Positions 1 to 12,557 are shown, counted from the stretch's first letter. The stretch is DNA of 64,000 nt from Franconibacter helveticus LMG 23732 (GCF_000463115.2 NZ_AWFX01000049.1:62001-126000), one strand, 5' to 3'. The notes: generated from the letters alone by a model not told the origin. Program-made: numbers and translations.

Positions 1-1961
<1,961 letters not shown>

Positions 1962-1982
1962 TTTAATAATGAGGGAATTTTA

Positions 1983-2315
1983 ATGAGCTTTTTTATTTCT
2001 GATGCGGTAGCGGCGACAGGTGCTCCGGGACAGAGCAGCCCGATGTCACTGATCCTGATGCTGGTGGTTTTTGGTCTGATCTTCTATTTCATGATCCTGC
2101 GCCCGCAGCAGAAGCGCACCAAAGAGCATAAAAAGCTGATGGACTCCATCGCGAAAGGCGATGAAGTGCTGACCAACGGTGGCCTGGTCGGCCGCGTGAC
2201 CAAAGTAGCGGAAAACGGCTACATTGCTATCGCGCTGAACGACACCACCGAAGTGGTTATTAAACGTGACTTCGTCGCAGCCGTCCTGCCGAAAGGCACC
2301 ATGAAGGCGCTGTAA
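1983..2315 (+). CDS. yajC: Sec translocon accessory subunit YajC
   Basis: YajC is the small inner-membrane partner of SecD and SecF in the holotranslocon. The 110-residue protein has one transmembrane helix near residues 20-40 (SLILMLVVFGLIFYFMIL), followed by the family hallmark RPQQKRTKEHKKLM and a cytoplasmic domain. It lies 21 bases after tgt and 27 bases before secD, so co-transcription is likely. A GAGGGAATTTTA leader provides the ribosome binding site. Confidence 0.97.
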   Translation: MSFFISDAVAATGAPGQSSPMSLILMLVVFGLIFYFMILRPQQKRTKEHKKLMDSIAKGDEVLTNGGLVGRVTKVAENGYIAIALNDTTEVVIKRDFVAAVLPKGTMKAL

Positions 2316-2342
2316 TCTTTCGTTTTCCCAAAGGGAACTGCC

Positions 2343-4190
2343 GTGTTAAACCGTTATCCTTTGTGGAAGTACATCATGCTGGTCGTCGTGATTCTCGTCG
2401 GCCTGCTTTACGCACTTCCCAACCTGTATGGTGAGGATCCGGCTGTTCAGATCACTGGCGCGCGCGGCGTCGCCGCCAGTGAGCAAACGCTGATCCAGGT
2501 CCAGAACACCTTAAAAGAAGAAAAAATTACCGCCAGGTCTGTGGCACTGGAAGAGGGCGCTATTCTCGCCCGTTTTGACTCCACCGACACACAGCTTCGT
2601 GCCCGTGAAGCGCTGATGGGCGTGCTGGGCGACAACTATGTCGTCGCGCTCAACCTCGCGCCCGCAACGCCCCGCTGGCTGACGGCGCTGAGCGCCGAAC
2701 CGATGAAGCTGGGTCTTGACCTGCGCGGCGGCGTTCACTTCCTGATGGAAGTGGATATGGATACCGCGCTCGGCAAGTTGCAGGAGCAGAATATCGACGG
2801 CCTGCGCAGCGACCTGCGCGAAAAAGGCATCCCTTACACCAACGTACGCAAAGCGGATAACTATGGCGTGACCATCGCGTTTCGCGATGCTTCCGCGCGT
2901 GATAACGCGGTCACCTGGCTCACGGGCCGCCACCGCGATCTGGTTATCTCTAATCAGGGCGACACCAGCCTGCGTGCGGTAATGACCGACGCTCGTCTGA
3001 AAGAAGCGCGCGAATATGCGGTGCAGCAGAACATCAATATCCTGCGTAACCGTGTAAACCAGCTCGGCGTTGCCGAACCGCTGGTGCAGCGCCAGGGCGC
3101 TGATCGCATCGTGGTTGAACTGCCAGGCATTCAGGATACCGCGCGCGCGAAAGAGATTCTGGGCGCGACCGCGACGCTGGAATTCCGTCTGGTGAACACC
3201 AATGTCGACCAGTCTGCCGCCGCTTCAGGCCGCGTTCCGGGCGACTCCGAAGTGAAGCAGATGCGCGAAGGCCAGCCGGTCGTGCTGTATAAACGCGTTA
3301 TTCTGACCGGTGACCATATCACCGACTCCACCTCCAGCATGGACGAGTACAACCAGCCGCAGGTTAACATTTCGCTGGACAGCGCGGGCGGCAACATCAT
3401 GTCCAACTTCACTAAGGACAACATCGGCAAGCCGATGGCGACCCTGTTTGTGGAGTACAAGGACAGCGGTAAGAAAGACGCCAATGGCCGCGCGGTGCTG
3501 GTGAAGCAGGAAGAAGTCATCAACGTGGCGAATATTCAGTCGCGTCTGGGCAACAGCTTCCGTATTACCGGCATCAACAACCCGAACGAAGCGCGTCAGC
3601 TTTCGCTGCTGCTGCGTGCGGGCGCGCTGATTGCGCCGATCCAGATTGTTGAAGAGCGCACCATCGGTCCAACCCTTGGGATGGAAAACATCAAGCAGGG
3701 TCTGGAAGCTTGCCTCGCCGGTCTCGCTGTTTCGATTATTTTTATGGTCTTCTTCTACAAGAAGTTTGGTCTTATCGCGACCAGCGCGCTGATTGCCAAC
3801 CTGGTGCTGATTGTCGGCATCATGTCGCTGCTGCCGGGCGCCACGCTGACCATGCCAGGGATTGCGGGTATCGTACTAACCCTTGCGGTCGCGGTGGACG
3901 CCAACGTGCTGATCAACGAGCGTATTAAAGAAGAGCTTAAGAACGGTCGTACGGTGCAACAAGCGATTGACGAAGGCTACCGCGGCGCGTTCAGTTCAAT
4001 TTTCGATGCGAACGTCACGACGCTTATCAAGGTTATCATTCTGTATGCTGTGGGGACGGGCGCGATCAAAGGGTTCGCCATCACCACCGGTATTGGCGTG
4101 GCGACCTCTATGTTTACTGCCATCGTCGGCACCCGTGCCATCGTAAACCTGTTGTACGGCGGCAAACGCATCAACAAGCTGTCTATCTGA
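2343..4190 (+). CDS. secD: protein translocase subunit SecD
   Basis: SecD, with SecF, uses proton flux to pull secreted proteins through SecYEG from the periplasmic side. The 615-residue length matches the family. One transmembrane helix is near residues 7-27, then a large periplasmic P1 domain beginning with the D1 motif [15 protein letters not shown] near residue 128. Five more membrane helices fill the last 165 residues, including the conserved [16 protein letters not shown] stretch. The start is GTG with an AAGGGAACTGCC leader. secF begins 10 bases after the stop, so the two are translationally close. Confidence 0.98.
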   Translation: MLNRYPLWKYIMLVVVILVGLLYALPNLYGEDPAVQITGARGVAASEQTLIQVQNTLKEEKITARSVALEEGAILARFDSTDTQLRAREALMGVLGDNYVVALNLAPATPRWLTALSAEPMKLGLDLRGGVHFLMEVDMDTALGKLQEQNIDGLRSDLREKGIPYTNVRKADNYGVTIAFRDASARDNAVTWLTGRHRDLVISNQGDTSLRAVMTDARLKEAREYAVQQNINILRNRVNQLGVAEPLVQRQGADRIVVELPGIQDTARAKEILGATATLEFRLVNTNVDQSAAASGRVPGDSEVKQMREGQPVVLYKRVILTGDHITDSTSSMDEYNQPQVNISLDSAGGNIMSNFTKDNIGKPMATLFVEYKDSGKKDANGRAVLVKQEEVINVANIQSRLGNSFRITGINNPNEARQLSLLLRAGALIAPIQIVEERTIGPTLGMENIKQGLEACLAGLAVSIIFMVFFYKKFGLIATSALIANLVLIVGIMSLLPGATLTMPGIAGIVLTLAVAVDANVLINERIKEELKNGRTVQQAIDEGYRGAFSSIFDANVTTLIKVIILYAVGTGAIKGFAITTGIGVATSMFTAIVGTRAIVNLLYGGKRINKLSI

Positions 4191-4200
4191 GGAGTGCGTT

Positions 4201-5172
4201 GTGGCACAGGAATATACCGTTGAACAATTGAACCATGGCCGTAAAGTCTATGACTTTATGCGCTGGGACTACTGGGCCTTCGCCATCTCTGGTCTGCTGC
4301 TCGTCGCCGCCATTGTGATCATGGGCGTGCGCGGCTTTAACTGGGGGCTGGATTTCACCGGCGGTACGGTCATTGAAATTTCGCTGGAAAAACCAGCGGA
4401 CATGGATTTGATGCGTGAAGCGCTGGAGAAAGCGGGCTTTGAAGAGCCGCTGCTGCAAAACTTCGGCAGCAGCCGCGATATCATGGTGCGCATGCCGCCT
4501 GCCCAGGGTGAAACCGGCGGTCAGGAACTCGGCAGTAAAGTGGTCAACATCATTAACGAGGCCACCAGCCAGAACGCCGCGGTGAAACGTATCGAGTTTG
4601 TCGGCCCAAGCGTTGGCGCTGATCTCGCCCAGGCGGGCGCGATGGCTCTGCTGGTCGCGCTGATCTCCATTCTCGTCTACGTAGGCTTCCGCTTTGAGTG
4701 GCGCCTGGCGGCGGGCGTGGTTATCGCGCTGGCGCACGACGTGGTGATTACGATGGGCGTACTGTCGCTCTTTCATATTGAGATTGACCTGACCATCATC
4801 GCCTCGCTGATGTCGGTTATTGGTTACTCGCTGAACGACAGTATCGTGGTTTCCGACCGTATTCGTGAAAACTTCCGCAAGATCCGCCGTGGAACGCCTT
4901 ACGAAATCTTTAACGTGTCTCTGACCCAGACGCTGCACAGGACCTTAATCACTTCCGGCACAACGCTTGTGGTGATCCTGATGCTTTACCTCTTTGGCGG
5001 CGCAATGTTGCAGGGCTTCTCGCTGACGATGCTTATCGGTGTTTCCATCGGTACCGCGTCGTCCATCTACGTGGCTTCCGCGCTGGCGCTGAAGCTGGGT
5101 ATGAAGCGCGAACATCTGTTACAGCAGAAGGTCGAGAAGGAAGGGGCGGATCAGCCGTCCATTCTGCCTTAA
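4201..5172 (+). CDS. secF: protein translocase subunit SecF
   Basis: SecF is the second half of the SecDF proton-driven secretion motor. The 323-residue protein has an N-terminal helix, the [12 protein letters not shown] motif near residue 49 that mirrors the one in SecD, and five C-terminal helices including [18 protein letters not shown], the RND-type signature. It starts at a GTG immediately after a GAGGAGTGC-type ribosome binding site overlapping the end of secD. A strong intrinsic terminator follows 18 bases after the stop and closes the queA-secF transcription unit. Confidence 0.98.
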   Translation: MAQEYTVEQLNHGRKVYDFMRWDYWAFAISGLLLVAAIVIMGVRGFNWGLDFTGGTVIEISLEKPADMDLMREALEKAGFEEPLLQNFGSSRDIMVRMPPAQGETGGQELGSKVVNIINEATSQNAAVKRIEFVGPSVGADLAQAGAMALLVALISILVYVGFRFEWRLAAGVVIALAHDVVITMGVLSLFHIEIDLTIIASLMSVIGYSLNDSIVVSDRIRENFRKIRRGTPYEIFNVSLTQTLHRTLITSGTTLVVILMLYLFGGAMLQGFSLTMLIGVSIGTASSIYVASALALKLGMKREHLLQQKVEKEGADQPSILP

Positions 5173-5189
5173 GCTCAGGCAACAGATAA

Positions 5190-5221
5190 AAACCGCAGGT
5201 TTATACCTGCGGTTTTTTTTC
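5190..5221 (+). terminator. rho-independent terminator after secF
   Basis: A perfect 10-bp stem (AAACCGCAGG with CCTGCGGTTT, loop TTTATA) is followed by an uninterrupted run of T. It ends the queA-tgt-yajC-secDF unit. Confidence 0.93.
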
Positions 5222-5508
5222 GCCTGAAGAAAAGCGTCTGACAGGCCATTTGCAGGCGCGAAACGTTACGCTTGTCTCGATGAGAAACAAACAGAACAAG
5301 AGAATGGCTACGCTGCTTAACTGCTTTGAAATCCAGCTCCAGAGCCAGGAAGCGCTTGCGCCTTTTATGTGAAATGGTTCGCCGTGTCCGTCTGGCGAGA
5401 AACGGTGGTTATGGTATGCCTGCTATCGGTACCCGCTGGCGGCGGATTTGCGAGCGGGAAGAGTAGCGATACAAGATTTTTGCGCAGGAGGAAAGAAAAG
5501 GCAGGGTA
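5222..5508. other. gap between secF and tsx without a recognisable gene
   Basis: In E. coli K-12 the HNH protein gene yajD occupies this interval on the plus strand. No reading frame here resembles YajD. The only short plus-strand frame with any appeal runs from the ATG at 5280 to a stop at 5372 (30 codons, MRNKQNKRMATLLNCFEIQ at its start), but it has no convincing ribosome binding site. I see no repeats or RNA gene. Confidence 0.5.
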
Positions 5509-5540
5509 GAAAAAGCCAGCCGCTAAATAACGGCTGGCTT
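5509..5540 (-). terminator. rho-independent terminator of tsx
   Basis: On the minus strand, AAGCCAGCCG pairs with CGGCTGGCTT around an 8-base loop and is followed by a short T run. It lies about 10 bases after the tsx stop. Confidence 0.85.
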
Positions 5541-5549
5541 AAAGGATTA

Positions 5550-6428
5550 TCAGAAGTTATAACCCACAACCAAGTAACCACCCCAGCCGGTAGTGCGCGT
5601 GTTGTAGCGGGTAAAGGCCAGTTCGGCATCGTCATTCCACTGGCCGCCGTTGTGCCAGTAACGGGCCACAACTGAGTAGTGCCAGTGGTCGTAGTTCAGC
5701 GCCAGAATATGGCTGGAGGCAATAGAGTCGTTAGTACGAGACTTCACGCCATTCAGCGCATAGCCAGATTCATCGCCAAGATCTGAGCCCCAGTCAAAGT
5801 TGGTAAAGCCGATATAGCTCAGGTTACCGCCCCACAGCTGGGTAATAGGCACAAAGTATTTCACTTTGAAGCGATAACCATCCCACTCGTTCTGGTTTTC
5901 CGCGCCATAGTTTTGCCACTGGTATTTGGCATACACGTTCAGGGAGAGGCTCATCGGCAGGCCCGTCTCGATATCAGTGCCCAGACCCATATACCAGGTG
6001 CTCTGACGGCCAGACTCATTGCGGCCCATGTCGTAGATGTAGTTGTTGGCGAAATACCACTCTTTAAACGGACCGAACGCCAGGCTGGTGCCGGTCAGCT
6101 TGTCGATGGAAAAACGTGGTTCGATCTCCATAAACAGCGGGGAGCCATGGTTCCAGATACCTTTTGCATCGGTATTGCCGCCGAAGAACACCGGCGCATC
6201 CAGATAACCATAGAAATCAAACCAGTCTTTTTTCGCGAACGCTTCGTATTCCAGATAGGTATCGTTGCGGATAGTCGGTCCGAAGCGGGTGTGATAGCTG
6301 CCTACGACGTTAACGCTCTGGTGCCACCAGTCAGAAACGAACTCACTGTTGCTGGTCTCAGCCGCGTTTGCAGTGAAAGAAGCGGAAAGCGCCAGTGCAG
6401 CACCGGCAGCCAGAATAATTTTTTTCAT
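5550..6428 (-). CDS. tsx: nucleoside-specific outer membrane channel Tsx
   Basis: Tsx is a beta-barrel outer membrane channel for nucleosides and deoxynucleosides, and in E. coli a receptor for phage T6 and colicin K. The 292-residue precursor begins with a clear signal peptide ([20 protein letters not shown], cleavage likely after ANA). The mature part carries many alternating aromatic strands and ends VVGYNF with the C-terminal phenylalanine typical of BamA-assembled porins. Stretches such as [18 protein letters not shown] match E. coli Tsx closely. It is monocistronic, with its own terminator and a long regulatory region. Confidence 0.98.
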   Translation of the reverse strand: MKKIILAAGAALALSASFTANAAETSNSEFVSDWWHQSVNVVGSYHTRFGPTIRNDTYLEYEAFAKKDWFDFYGYLDAPVFFGGNTDAKGIWNHGSPLFMEIEPRFSIDKLTGTSLAFGPFKEWYFANNYIYDMGRNESGRQSTWYMGLGTDIETGLPMSLSLNVYAKYQWQNYGAENQNEWDGYRFKVKYFVPITQLWGGNLSYIGFTNFDWGSDLGDESGYALNGVKSRTNDSIASSHILALNYDHWHYSVVARYWHNGGQWNDDAELAFTRYNTRTTGWGGYLVVGYNF

Positions 6429-6736
6429 AATTATGCCACTGTTTTTAGGAAATCCCGTAAGCGGGGAGAGTAAAACGCACCCGGTAATTCGCGAACAACC
6501 GATACCGTCTGGATGAGGCCCCTATTATAGAAATCCTCGCTCACAAAAATATGTGTTGTTTCACATTCTTCTCACCAACGTAATCGATTGCGTTCACGTT
6601 TGCGTAGATTGAACGTCGCGATTCTAGCGGCTTTGGTTTTTCAAGCCAAACAAAACGGCAGAAATGTATGACGTCTGGATGAAATTTGTACGAAAAATAT
6701 AAGAAGGCGAACAGGCGAGCCGTGGCGATTTGTAAC
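6429..6736 (-). promoter_or_regulatory. tsx upstream regulatory region
   Basis: About 300 AT-richer bases separate tsx from the yajI terminator. In E. coli tsx is controlled here by CRP-CytR and DeoR. I see a PurR-type box in it (listed separately) and no open reading frame. The exact promoter elements could not be assigned with confidence. Confidence 0.5.
6590..6605. promoter_or_regulatory. PurR-type operator upstream of tsx
   Basis: The 16-mer GCGTTCACGTTTGCGT matches the PurR consensus ACGCAAACGTTTGCGT at 12 positions, with a perfect right half. PurR control of a nucleoside channel would make physiological sense. CytR, another LacI-family member acting on tsx in E. coli, is the alternative reader of such a site. 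Confidence 0.5.
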
Positions 6737-6770
6737 AAAAAGGCAAGGCCGGTTTCTGCCCGGCCTTCAG
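6737..6770 (-). terminator. rho-independent terminator of yajI
   Basis: On the minus strand AAGGCCGG pairs with CCGGCCTT around a 7-base loop, followed by GCC and five T. It lies directly after the yajI stop. Confidence 0.85.
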
Positions 6771-6777
6771 GAAAAGG

Positions 6778-7317
6778 TTACTGCAACAGCGGCTGGATAT
6801 CGTGAACGCGCACAAAGCCCAGCTGGTCCGGCGTGATACCGCTAAGCGTAAGCGGGATGGCGAGATCGCTCGGCGCCAGCTGGCTTGCCGGGGCGCTGAA
6901 CTGCTGGTTCTGGACGTTGACCTCCTGATAATTTTCGGTCGTGCCCTGCAACTGCCCCCATTCTACGGTGCCGTTAAAAGCGGGCAGCGCCGTGTTGGAT
7001 TCCCCGTGAATATTAAGCGTAATCTGCGTGCCGTTAGCCGTGGCGCTGATATTACTTACCGACATGCGCAGCATGCCAAGCTGGCTGTTAAGCCGCGCCG
7101 GGGTATTGGCGCCCGGCAGCAGGTAAACGCCGCTGGCGGATTTGGCATTAAGTGCGTTTTGCTGGGTGATTTTTACCGTTTCTTTTTTCAGCTGGGTCAT
7201 TTCATTGTTTAAGGTGCTCACGCTCTGGTGCATCTGCCGCACTTCGCTTTGCGGCGCGCAGGCGCTCAGTACCAGCGCGCTGGCGGCGGTTAACAGCTTC
7301 AGGTAACGTCTTGTCAT
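6778..7317 (-). CDS. yajI: YajI-type lipoprotein, DUF3251 family
   Basis: The function of YajI is unknown. The 179-residue precursor has a hydrophobic leader and a lipobox LSAC near residues 17-20, so the mature protein should be a lipid-anchored envelope protein. A short coiled-coil-like segment (VSTLNNEMTQLKKE) follows, and then a beta-rich domain with ITLNIHGES. Length and position between tsx and nrdR match E. coli yajI. An AAGGA ribosome binding site lies about 10 bases before the ATG. The Cys context is strong evidence for lipoprotein processing; no catalytic residues are visible. Confidence 0.9.
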   Translation of the reverse strand: MTRRYLKLLTAASALVLSACAPQSEVRQMHQSVSTLNNEMTQLKKETVKITQQNALNAKSASGVYLLPGANTPARLNSQLGMLRMSVSNISATANGTQITLNIHGESNTALPAFNGTVEWGQLQGTTENYQEVNVQNQQFSAPASQLAPSDLAIPLTLSGITPDQLGFVRVHDIQPLLQ

Positions 7318-7447
7318 TGCAGATATTCCTTAAAAAAGTGTCTCTGCTAAGCGTAGAACGGGCTACCCTTGTTGCCATAGCGATTTATTCTCAAAAACGC
7401 TGCGCCTTTGTAGTCCCGGCAGTTCAGGGTAAACTACCGAAAGTTAA

Positions 7448-7918
<471 letters not shown>

Positions 7919-7921
7919 TGC

Positions 7922-9025
7922 ATGTCCGATGAACTTTACATGGCGCGCGCGCTAAAGCTTGCGGGCCATGGCCGTTTTACCACGCATCCTAACCCTAATG
8001 TCGGCAGCGTTATCGTTAAGGATGGCGAAGTTGTCGGCGAAGGGTTTCATCTTCGCGCCGGCGAGCCGCATGCGGAAGTGCATGCCCTGCGTATGGCGGG
8101 GGAGAAAGCGCGCGGCGCGACGGCGTACGTCACGCTTGAGCCATGCAGCCATCATGGGCGCACGCCGCCCTGCTGCGAAGCGCTTATCGCCGCAGGCGTT
8201 ACCCGCGTTGTGGCCGCGATGCAAGACCCGAACCCGCAGGTTGCCGGGCGCGGGCTGTATCGCCTGCAACAGGAGGGCGTCAAAGTCAGCCACGGGCTGA
8301 TGATGAGCGAAGCCGAAGCGCTAAATAAAGGCTTTCTTAAGCGCATGCGCACCGGCTTTCCGTATATCCAGCTAAAGCTTGGCGCATCGCTGGATGGGCG
8401 CACGGCAATGGCGAATGGCGAGAGCCAGTGGATCACCTCGCCGCAAGCGCGTCGCGACGTGCAGCGCCTGCGGGCGCAAAGCCACGCCATTCTCTCTACC
8501 AGCGCAACGGTACTGGCGGACGACCCGGCGCTCACGGTGCGCTGGAATGAGCTTGGGGCGGATACCCAGGCGCTCTACCCGCAAGACAACCTTCGCCAGC
8601 CGGTGCGCATTATCATCGACAGCCAGAATCGCGTTACGCCAGCGCATCGCATCGTGCAGGAGCCGGGGGAAACGTGGCTTGCCCGCACCCGTAGCGGCGA
8701 CGAAACCTGGCCGCAGTCTGTTGAACAGCTTATTGTGCCGGAGCATAACGGCCATCTCGATTTAGTCTTGCTGATGATGCAGCTCGGCAAGCGGCAGATT
8801 AACAGCATTTGGGTGGAGGCGGGCGCGCAGCTGGCGGGCGCGCTGTTGCAGGCAGGTCTGGTGGACGAGCTGATAGTTTACCTGGCGCCGAAACTGCTGG
8901 GCGATGATGCGCGCGGCCTGTTTCACCTGCCAGGCCTTGATCGGCTTGCCGACGCGCCGCAGTTTACATTCAAAGAGATACGCCACGTCGGCCCCGACGT
9001 CTGTTTGCATTTAGCGCCTGTGTGA
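7922..9025 (+). CDS. ribD: bifunctional riboflavin biosynthesis deaminase/reductase RibD
   Basis: RibD deaminates 2,5-diamino-6-ribosylamino-4-pyrimidinone phosphate and then reduces its ribosyl side chain, steps two and three of riboflavin synthesis. The N-terminal deaminase shows the zinc motif His50-Ala-Glu52 and PCSHHGRTPPC with Cys75 and Cys84. The reductase domain from about residue 145 shows LKLGASLDGRTA and the C-terminal LAPKLLGDDARG. The 367 residues equal the E. coli length. It is nearly contiguous with nrdR and followed by ribH. Confidence 0.98.
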   Translation: MSDELYMARALKLAGHGRFTTHPNPNVGSVIVKDGEVVGEGFHLRAGEPHAEVHALRMAGEKARGATAYVTLEPCSHHGRTPPCCEALIAAGVTRVVAAMQDPNPQVAGRGLYRLQQEGVKVSHGLMMSEAEALNKGFLKRMRTGFPYIQLKLGASLDGRTAMANGESQWITSPQARRDVQRLRAQSHAILSTSATVLADDPALTVRWNELGADTQALYPQDNLRQPVRIIIDSQNRVTPAHRIVQEPGETWLARTRSGDETWPQSVEQLIVPEHNGHLDLVLLMMQLGKRQINSIWVEAGAQLAGALLQAGLVDELIVYLAPKLLGDDARGLFHLPGLDRLADAPQFTFKEIRHVGPDVCLHLAPV

Positions 9026-9115
9026 AACCCACGCGGTAAAACGTAAGCAGTGCTGCAAAGATTATGATAAAATCCGCCCCCCTGCGGGGGCTAAACGAAC
9101 CCGTTAAGGAAGAGT

Positions 9116-9586
9116 ATGAACATTATTGAAGCTACCGTTGCTGCCCCGGACGCTCGCGTCGCCATCACCATCGCGCGTTTTAACAACTTCATCAACGACA
9201 GCCTGCTTGAAGGCGCGGTCGACGCGCTCAAGCGCATCGGTCAGGTAAAAGATGAAAATATCACCGTGGTCTGGGTGCCTGGCGCTTATGAGCTGCCGCT
9301 GGCGGCGCAGGCGCTGGCCAAAACCGGCAAGTACGACGCGGTTATCGCGCTCGGCACGGTGATTCGCGGCGGCACCGCCCACTTTGAATATGTGGCGGGC
9401 GGCGCCAGCAATGGCCTGGCTCACGTAGCACACGAGAGCGAAATCCCGGTAGCCTTTGGCGTACTCACCACTGAAAGTATTGAACAAGCCATCGAACGCG
9501 CTGGCACTAAAGCCGGTAACAAAGGCGCCGAAGCGGCGCTTACCGCGCTTGAAATGATTAATGTCCTGAAAGCTATCAAAGCCTGA
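9116..9586 (+). CDS. ribH: 6,7-dimethyl-8-ribityllumazine synthase
   Basis: This enzyme, called ribE in E. coli nomenclature, condenses the RibD-derived pyrimidine with dihydroxybutanone phosphate to form lumazine. The 156-residue length matches. The substrate loop [10 protein letters not shown] and the catalytic histidine in [14 protein letters not shown] (His89) are present. The ribosome binding site AAGGAAG lies just upstream. A short GC hairpin at about 9079-9090 lies between ribD and this gene and may act as a processing or attenuation element. Confidence 0.98.
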   Translation: MNIIEATVAAPDARVAITIARFNNFINDSLLEGAVDALKRIGQVKDENITVVWVPGAYELPLAAQALAKTGKYDAVIALGTVIRGGTAHFEYVAGGASNGLAHVAHESEIPVAFGVLTTESIEQAIERAGTKAGNKGAEAALTALEMINVLKAIKA

Positions 9587-9605
9587 ATTTTGTAAGGGGA
9601 ATTCC

Positions 9606-10025
9606 GTGAAACCTGCTGCTCGTCGCCGCGCCCGTGAGTGTGCCGTCCAGGCGCTCTACTCCTGGCAGTTGTCCCAGAACGACATCGCTGATGTTGAATA
9701 CCAGTTCCTGGCGGAACAGGACGTAAAAGATGTGGACGTCATGTATTTCCGCGAACTGCTCTCCGGGGTGGCGACCAACAGCGCATATCTCGATGGGCTG
9801 ATGAAGCCTTACCTGTCCCGTCAGCTTGAAGAGCTGGGCCAGGTCGAGAAAGCGGTGCTGCGTATCGCGCTGTTCGAACTCTCTAAACGTGACGATGTGC
9901 CGTATAAAGTCGCCATCAACGAAGCGATCGAGCTGGCGAAAACCTTCGGCGCTGAAGACAGCCACAAGTTCGTCAACGGCGTTCTCGATAAAGCCGCCCC
10001 GCAGATCCGCCCCCACAAAAAGTAA
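9606..10025 (+). CDS. nusB: transcription antitermination factor NusB
   Basis: NusB binds boxA RNA together with NusE (S10) and promotes rRNA antitermination. The 139-residue all-helical protein begins with the basic [19 protein letters not shown] segment that contacts boxA, and it ends with [14 protein letters not shown], both family hallmarks. It lies 19 bases after ribH, the conserved enterobacterial pairing, and is followed by an intrinsic terminator before thiL. Confidence 0.98.
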   Translation: MKPAARRRARECAVQALYSWQLSQNDIADVEYQFLAEQDVKDVDVMYFRELLSGVATNSAYLDGLMKPYLSRQLEELGQVEKAVLRIALFELSKRDDVPYKVAINEAIELAKTFGAEDSHKFVNGVLDKAAPQIRPHKK

Positions 10026-10028
10026 CAT

Positions 10029-10060
10029 CAGGGCCGGTTTCCGGCCCTTTCTTCTTTTTC
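10029..10060 (+). terminator. rho-independent terminator after nusB
   Basis: GGGCCGG and CCGGCCC form a 7-bp stem with a TTT loop, followed by a T-rich tail. It may partly separate nusB from thiL. Confidence 0.85.
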
Positions 10061-10077
10061 CTGCTGAGGCATAACGT

Positions 10078-11055
10078 ATGGCTTGCGGCGAATTTTCATT
10101 AATTGCTCGCTATTTTGATCGCGTCAGAACGGCCCGCCTGGATGTGGAAGCCGGGATTGGCGACGACTGCGCGCTGCTGAACGTGCCGGAAAAACAGACG
10201 CTGGCGATAAGCACCGATACGCTCGTTTCAGGCATCCATTTTCTGCCGGATATCGACCCGCGCGATCTGGGCTACAAGGCGCTGGCGGTTAACTTAAGCG
10301 ATCTTGCCGCGATGGGCGCGACCCCCGCCTGGCTGACGCTGGCGCTCACCTTGCCGGAAGTGGACGAAGCCTGGCTTTCCGCATTCAGCGACAGCCTGTT
10401 TGAGCAACTGAGCTATTACGAAATGCAGCTGATTGGCGGCGATACCACCCGCGGGCCGCTTTCCATGACGCTTGGCATTCACGGGCTTGTACCGGTCGGG
10501 CGCGCGCTTAAACGCTCGGGCGCCCGTCCAGGCGACTGGATTTATGTCACCGGCACGCCGGGCGACAGCGCGGCTGGGCTGGCTATCCTGCAAAAAGAAC
10601 TTCACGTTTCACACGCCCAATGCGCCGATTATCTGGTGCAGCGGCATTTGCGGCCCACGCCGCGCGTGTTGCAGGGTCAGGCGCTTCGCGAGCGCGCCAG
10701 CGCCGCCATCGATCTTTCCGACGGGCTCATCTCCGACCTCGGTCATATTCTTAAGGCGAGCGACTGCGGCGCGCGCATAGAACTCAACGATTTGCCGCTC
10801 TCGGAATCGCTGCGCAGCGTGACGACCCTCGAACAGGCGCAGCGCTGGGCGCTTTCCGGCGGCGAAGATTATGAACTCTGCTTTACTGTGCCGGAGCTTA
10901 ACCGCGGCGCGCTGGATGTGGCGCTCGGACACCTTGGCGTGCCTTTTACCTGCATCGGCCAGGTGATGCCGCCATCCGAAGGCATGCAGTTTGTGCGCGA
11001 CGGCGAGCCGGTAAACCTGAACTGGAAAGGCTATGACCACTTCAAAACCGCTTAA
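10078..11055 (+). CDS. thiL: thiamine-monophosphate kinase ThiL
   Basis: ThiL phosphorylates thiamine monophosphate to the cofactor thiamine diphosphate. The 325-residue protein shows the PurM-like ATP-grasping features of the family: GIGDDCALL near residue 27, [13 protein letters not shown], and [15 protein letters not shown] near residue 120. The C-terminal [12 protein letters not shown] is also present. The stop lies 23 bases inside the pgpA coding region, implying translational coupling. Confidence 0.98.
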   Translation: MACGEFSLIARYFDRVRTARLDVEAGIGDDCALLNVPEKQTLAISTDTLVSGIHFLPDIDPRDLGYKALAVNLSDLAAMGATPAWLTLALTLPEVDEAWLSAFSDSLFEQLSYYEMQLIGGDTTRGPLSMTLGIHGLVPVGRALKRSGARPGDWIYVTGTPGDSAAGLAILQKELHVSHAQCADYLVQRHLRPTPRVLQGQALRERASAAIDLSDGLISDLGHILKASDCGARIELNDLPLSESLRSVTTLEQAQRWALSGGEDYELCFTVPELNRGALDVALGHLGVPFTCIGQVMPPSEGMQFVRDGEPVNLNWKGYDHFKTA

Positions 11056-11548
11056 GGATGTGGCGAAAGGCCGCCTGAAACTGAGTAATCCCTGGCACCT
11101 GCTGGCGACAGGGTTCGGCAGCGGGTTAAGCCCCTGGGTGCCCGGCACCATGGGGTCGCTTGCCGCTATCCCGTTCTGGTATCTGATGACTTTTTTGCCC
11201 TGGCAGCTTTACTCGCTGGTGGTCATGCTCGGCATCAGTCTTGGCGTTTATCTTTGCCACCAGACTGCGCGGGATATGGGCGTGCATGACCATGGCGCCA
11301 TCGTCTGGGATGAATTTATCGGCATGTGGATTACGCTGATGGCGCTGCCCACCAATGACTGGCAATGGGTCGCGGCAGGTTTCGTGATTTTCCGCATTCT
11401 TGATATGTGGAAGCCGTGGCCGATCCGCTGGTTTGACCGCAACGTCCACGGCGGCATGGGGATCATGGTGGATGATATTGTCGCCGGTATTATCTCCGCC
11501 GGGATCCTTTACTACATTGGCCATCACTGGCCGATTGGCATTATCTGA
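11033..11548 (+). CDS. pgpA: phosphatidylglycerophosphatase A
   Basis: PgpA removes the phosphate from phosphatidylglycerophosphate, giving phosphatidylglycerol in the inner membrane. The 171-residue protein has several membrane helices and the family stretches [14 protein letters not shown] and [24 protein letters not shown] closes the conserved core. The start overlaps the end of thiL by 23 bases in another frame, as in E. coli. Confidence 0.97.
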   Translation: MTTSKPLKDVAKGRLKLSNPWHLLATGFGSGLSPWVPGTMGSLAAIPFWYLMTFLPWQLYSLVVMLGISLGVYLCHQTARDMGVHDHGAIVWDEFIGMWITLMALPTNDWQWVAAGFVIFRILDMWKPWPIRWFDRNVHGGMGIMVDDIVAGIISAGILYYIGHHWPIGII

Positions 11549-11551
11549 GTA

Positions 11552-11577
11552 TTCCCCTCTCTGGCAGGAGAGGGGAA
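11552..11577. terminator. hairpin between convergent pgpA and yajO
   Basis: A perfect 10-bp inverted repeat (TTCCCCTCTC with GAGAGGGGAA, 6-base loop) sits between the convergent stops. It lacks a clear T run on either strand, so it may act as a weak bidirectional terminator or 3' end stabiliser. Confidence 0.55.
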
Positions 11578-11582
11578 GCCTG

Positions 11583-12557
11583 TTATTTAAAGCCCACCAC
11601 CGCATGGCGCTGGTAAGGCATCTCCAGTTCGGCGATTTCGCTCTCGCTTAGCGTGATTTCCACCGCCTGCACTAACTCTTCAAGCTGTTCTTCGCGGGAT
11701 GCGCCGATAATCGGCGCCGCGATGCCTGGCTTGCTTAACACCCAAGCGATAGCCACCTGCGCGCGGGTCGCGCCTTTATCTTCTGCGATACGGCCCAGGC
11801 GCTCGGCAATCTGGGCGTCGGTCTGGTCGTTTTCATCATAAAGCGTTTTGCCGAATTCATCAGACACGGAGCGGGCCGTGGTTTCACCCCACGGACGCGT
11901 CAGACGGCCACGAGCCAGCGGGCTCCAGGGGATCACCGCAACGCCTTCGCGCAGGCAGAGCGGCAACATCTCCAGCTCTTCTTCACGATAAATCAGGTTG
12001 TAGTGATTTTGCATCGTGACAAAGCGCGCCCAGCCGTTGCTCTGCTGAAGAGTCAGCGCCTGCTCAAACTGTTCAGGGTGCATGGAAGAGGCGCCGATAT
12101 AACGCGCTTTACCCGCTTTTACGACATCGTTAAGCGCTTCGAGCGTCTCTTCAATTGGCGTGTTGTAATCCCAGCGGTGGATCTGCAAAAGGTCGACATA
12201 GTCCATGCCGAGCCGCGTAAGGCTGTCATCGATGGAGCGCAGAATTTGCGCGCGGGAAAGCCCTTCAGGCAAATCGCCCACCTGGTGATAAACCTTGGTG
12301 GCGACCACGACTTCATCGCGACGGGCAAAATCTTTCAGCGCGCGGCCAAGGATCTCTTCGCTGCTGCCGTCGGAATAGCTGTTGGCGGTGTCGAAAAAGT
12401 TAATGCCGCTGTTCAGGGCGTGCCTGATGATAAGCCGGCTACTCTCTTCGGGAAGCGTCCAGGCGTGCTTGCCGCGGTCGGGTTCGCCGAAAGTCATGCA
12501 GCCAAGGCACAGCCGGGAAACCCTGAGGTCGGTTTTTCCTAACGTATTGTATTGCAT
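11583..12557 (-). CDS. yajO: aldo-keto reductase YajO (1-deoxyxylulose-5-phosphate synthase-like activity)
   Basis: YajO is an NADPH-dependent aldo-keto reductase of the TIM-barrel family; in E. coli it has been linked to making 1-deoxyxylulose 5-phosphate from ribulose 5-phosphate and to thiamine synthesis. The 324-residue product starts MQYNTLGKTDLRVS, preceded by an AGGAGTGG ribosome binding site. An in-frame ATG 27 bases earlier has none. The catalytic Asp-Tyr-Lys-His set is visible in FFDTANSYSDGSSEE, VVVATKVY and LQIHRWD. The gene lies downstream of dxs on the same strand, in keeping with a role in the same metabolite pool. Confidence 0.95.
   Translation of the reverse strand: MQYNTLGKTDLRVSRLCLGCMTFGEPDRGKHAWTLPEESSRLIIRHALNSGINFFDTANSYSDGSSEEILGRALKDFARRDEVVVATKVYHQVGDLPEGLSRAQILRSIDDSLTRLGMDYVDLLQIHRWDYNTPIEETLEALNDVVKAGKARYIGASSMHPEQFEQALTLQQSNGWARFVTMQNHYNLIYREEELEMLPLCLREGVAVIPWSPLARGRLTRPWGETTARSVSDEFGKTLYDENDQTDAQIAERLGRIAEDKGATRAQVAIAWVLSKPGIAAPIIGASREEQLEELVQAVEITLSESEIAELEMPYQRHAVVGFK

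Noticed and set aside
6550-6570. CRP site in ATGTGTTGTTTCACAT upstream of tsx
   Set aside because: The two half-sites are two bases closer than the TGTGA-N6-TCACA spacing requires.
9075-9092. FMN riboswitch between ribD and ribH
   Set aside because: Only a short C/G hairpin is present; none of the conserved RFN element helices can be seen, and in enterobacteria that riboswitch controls ribB elsewhere.
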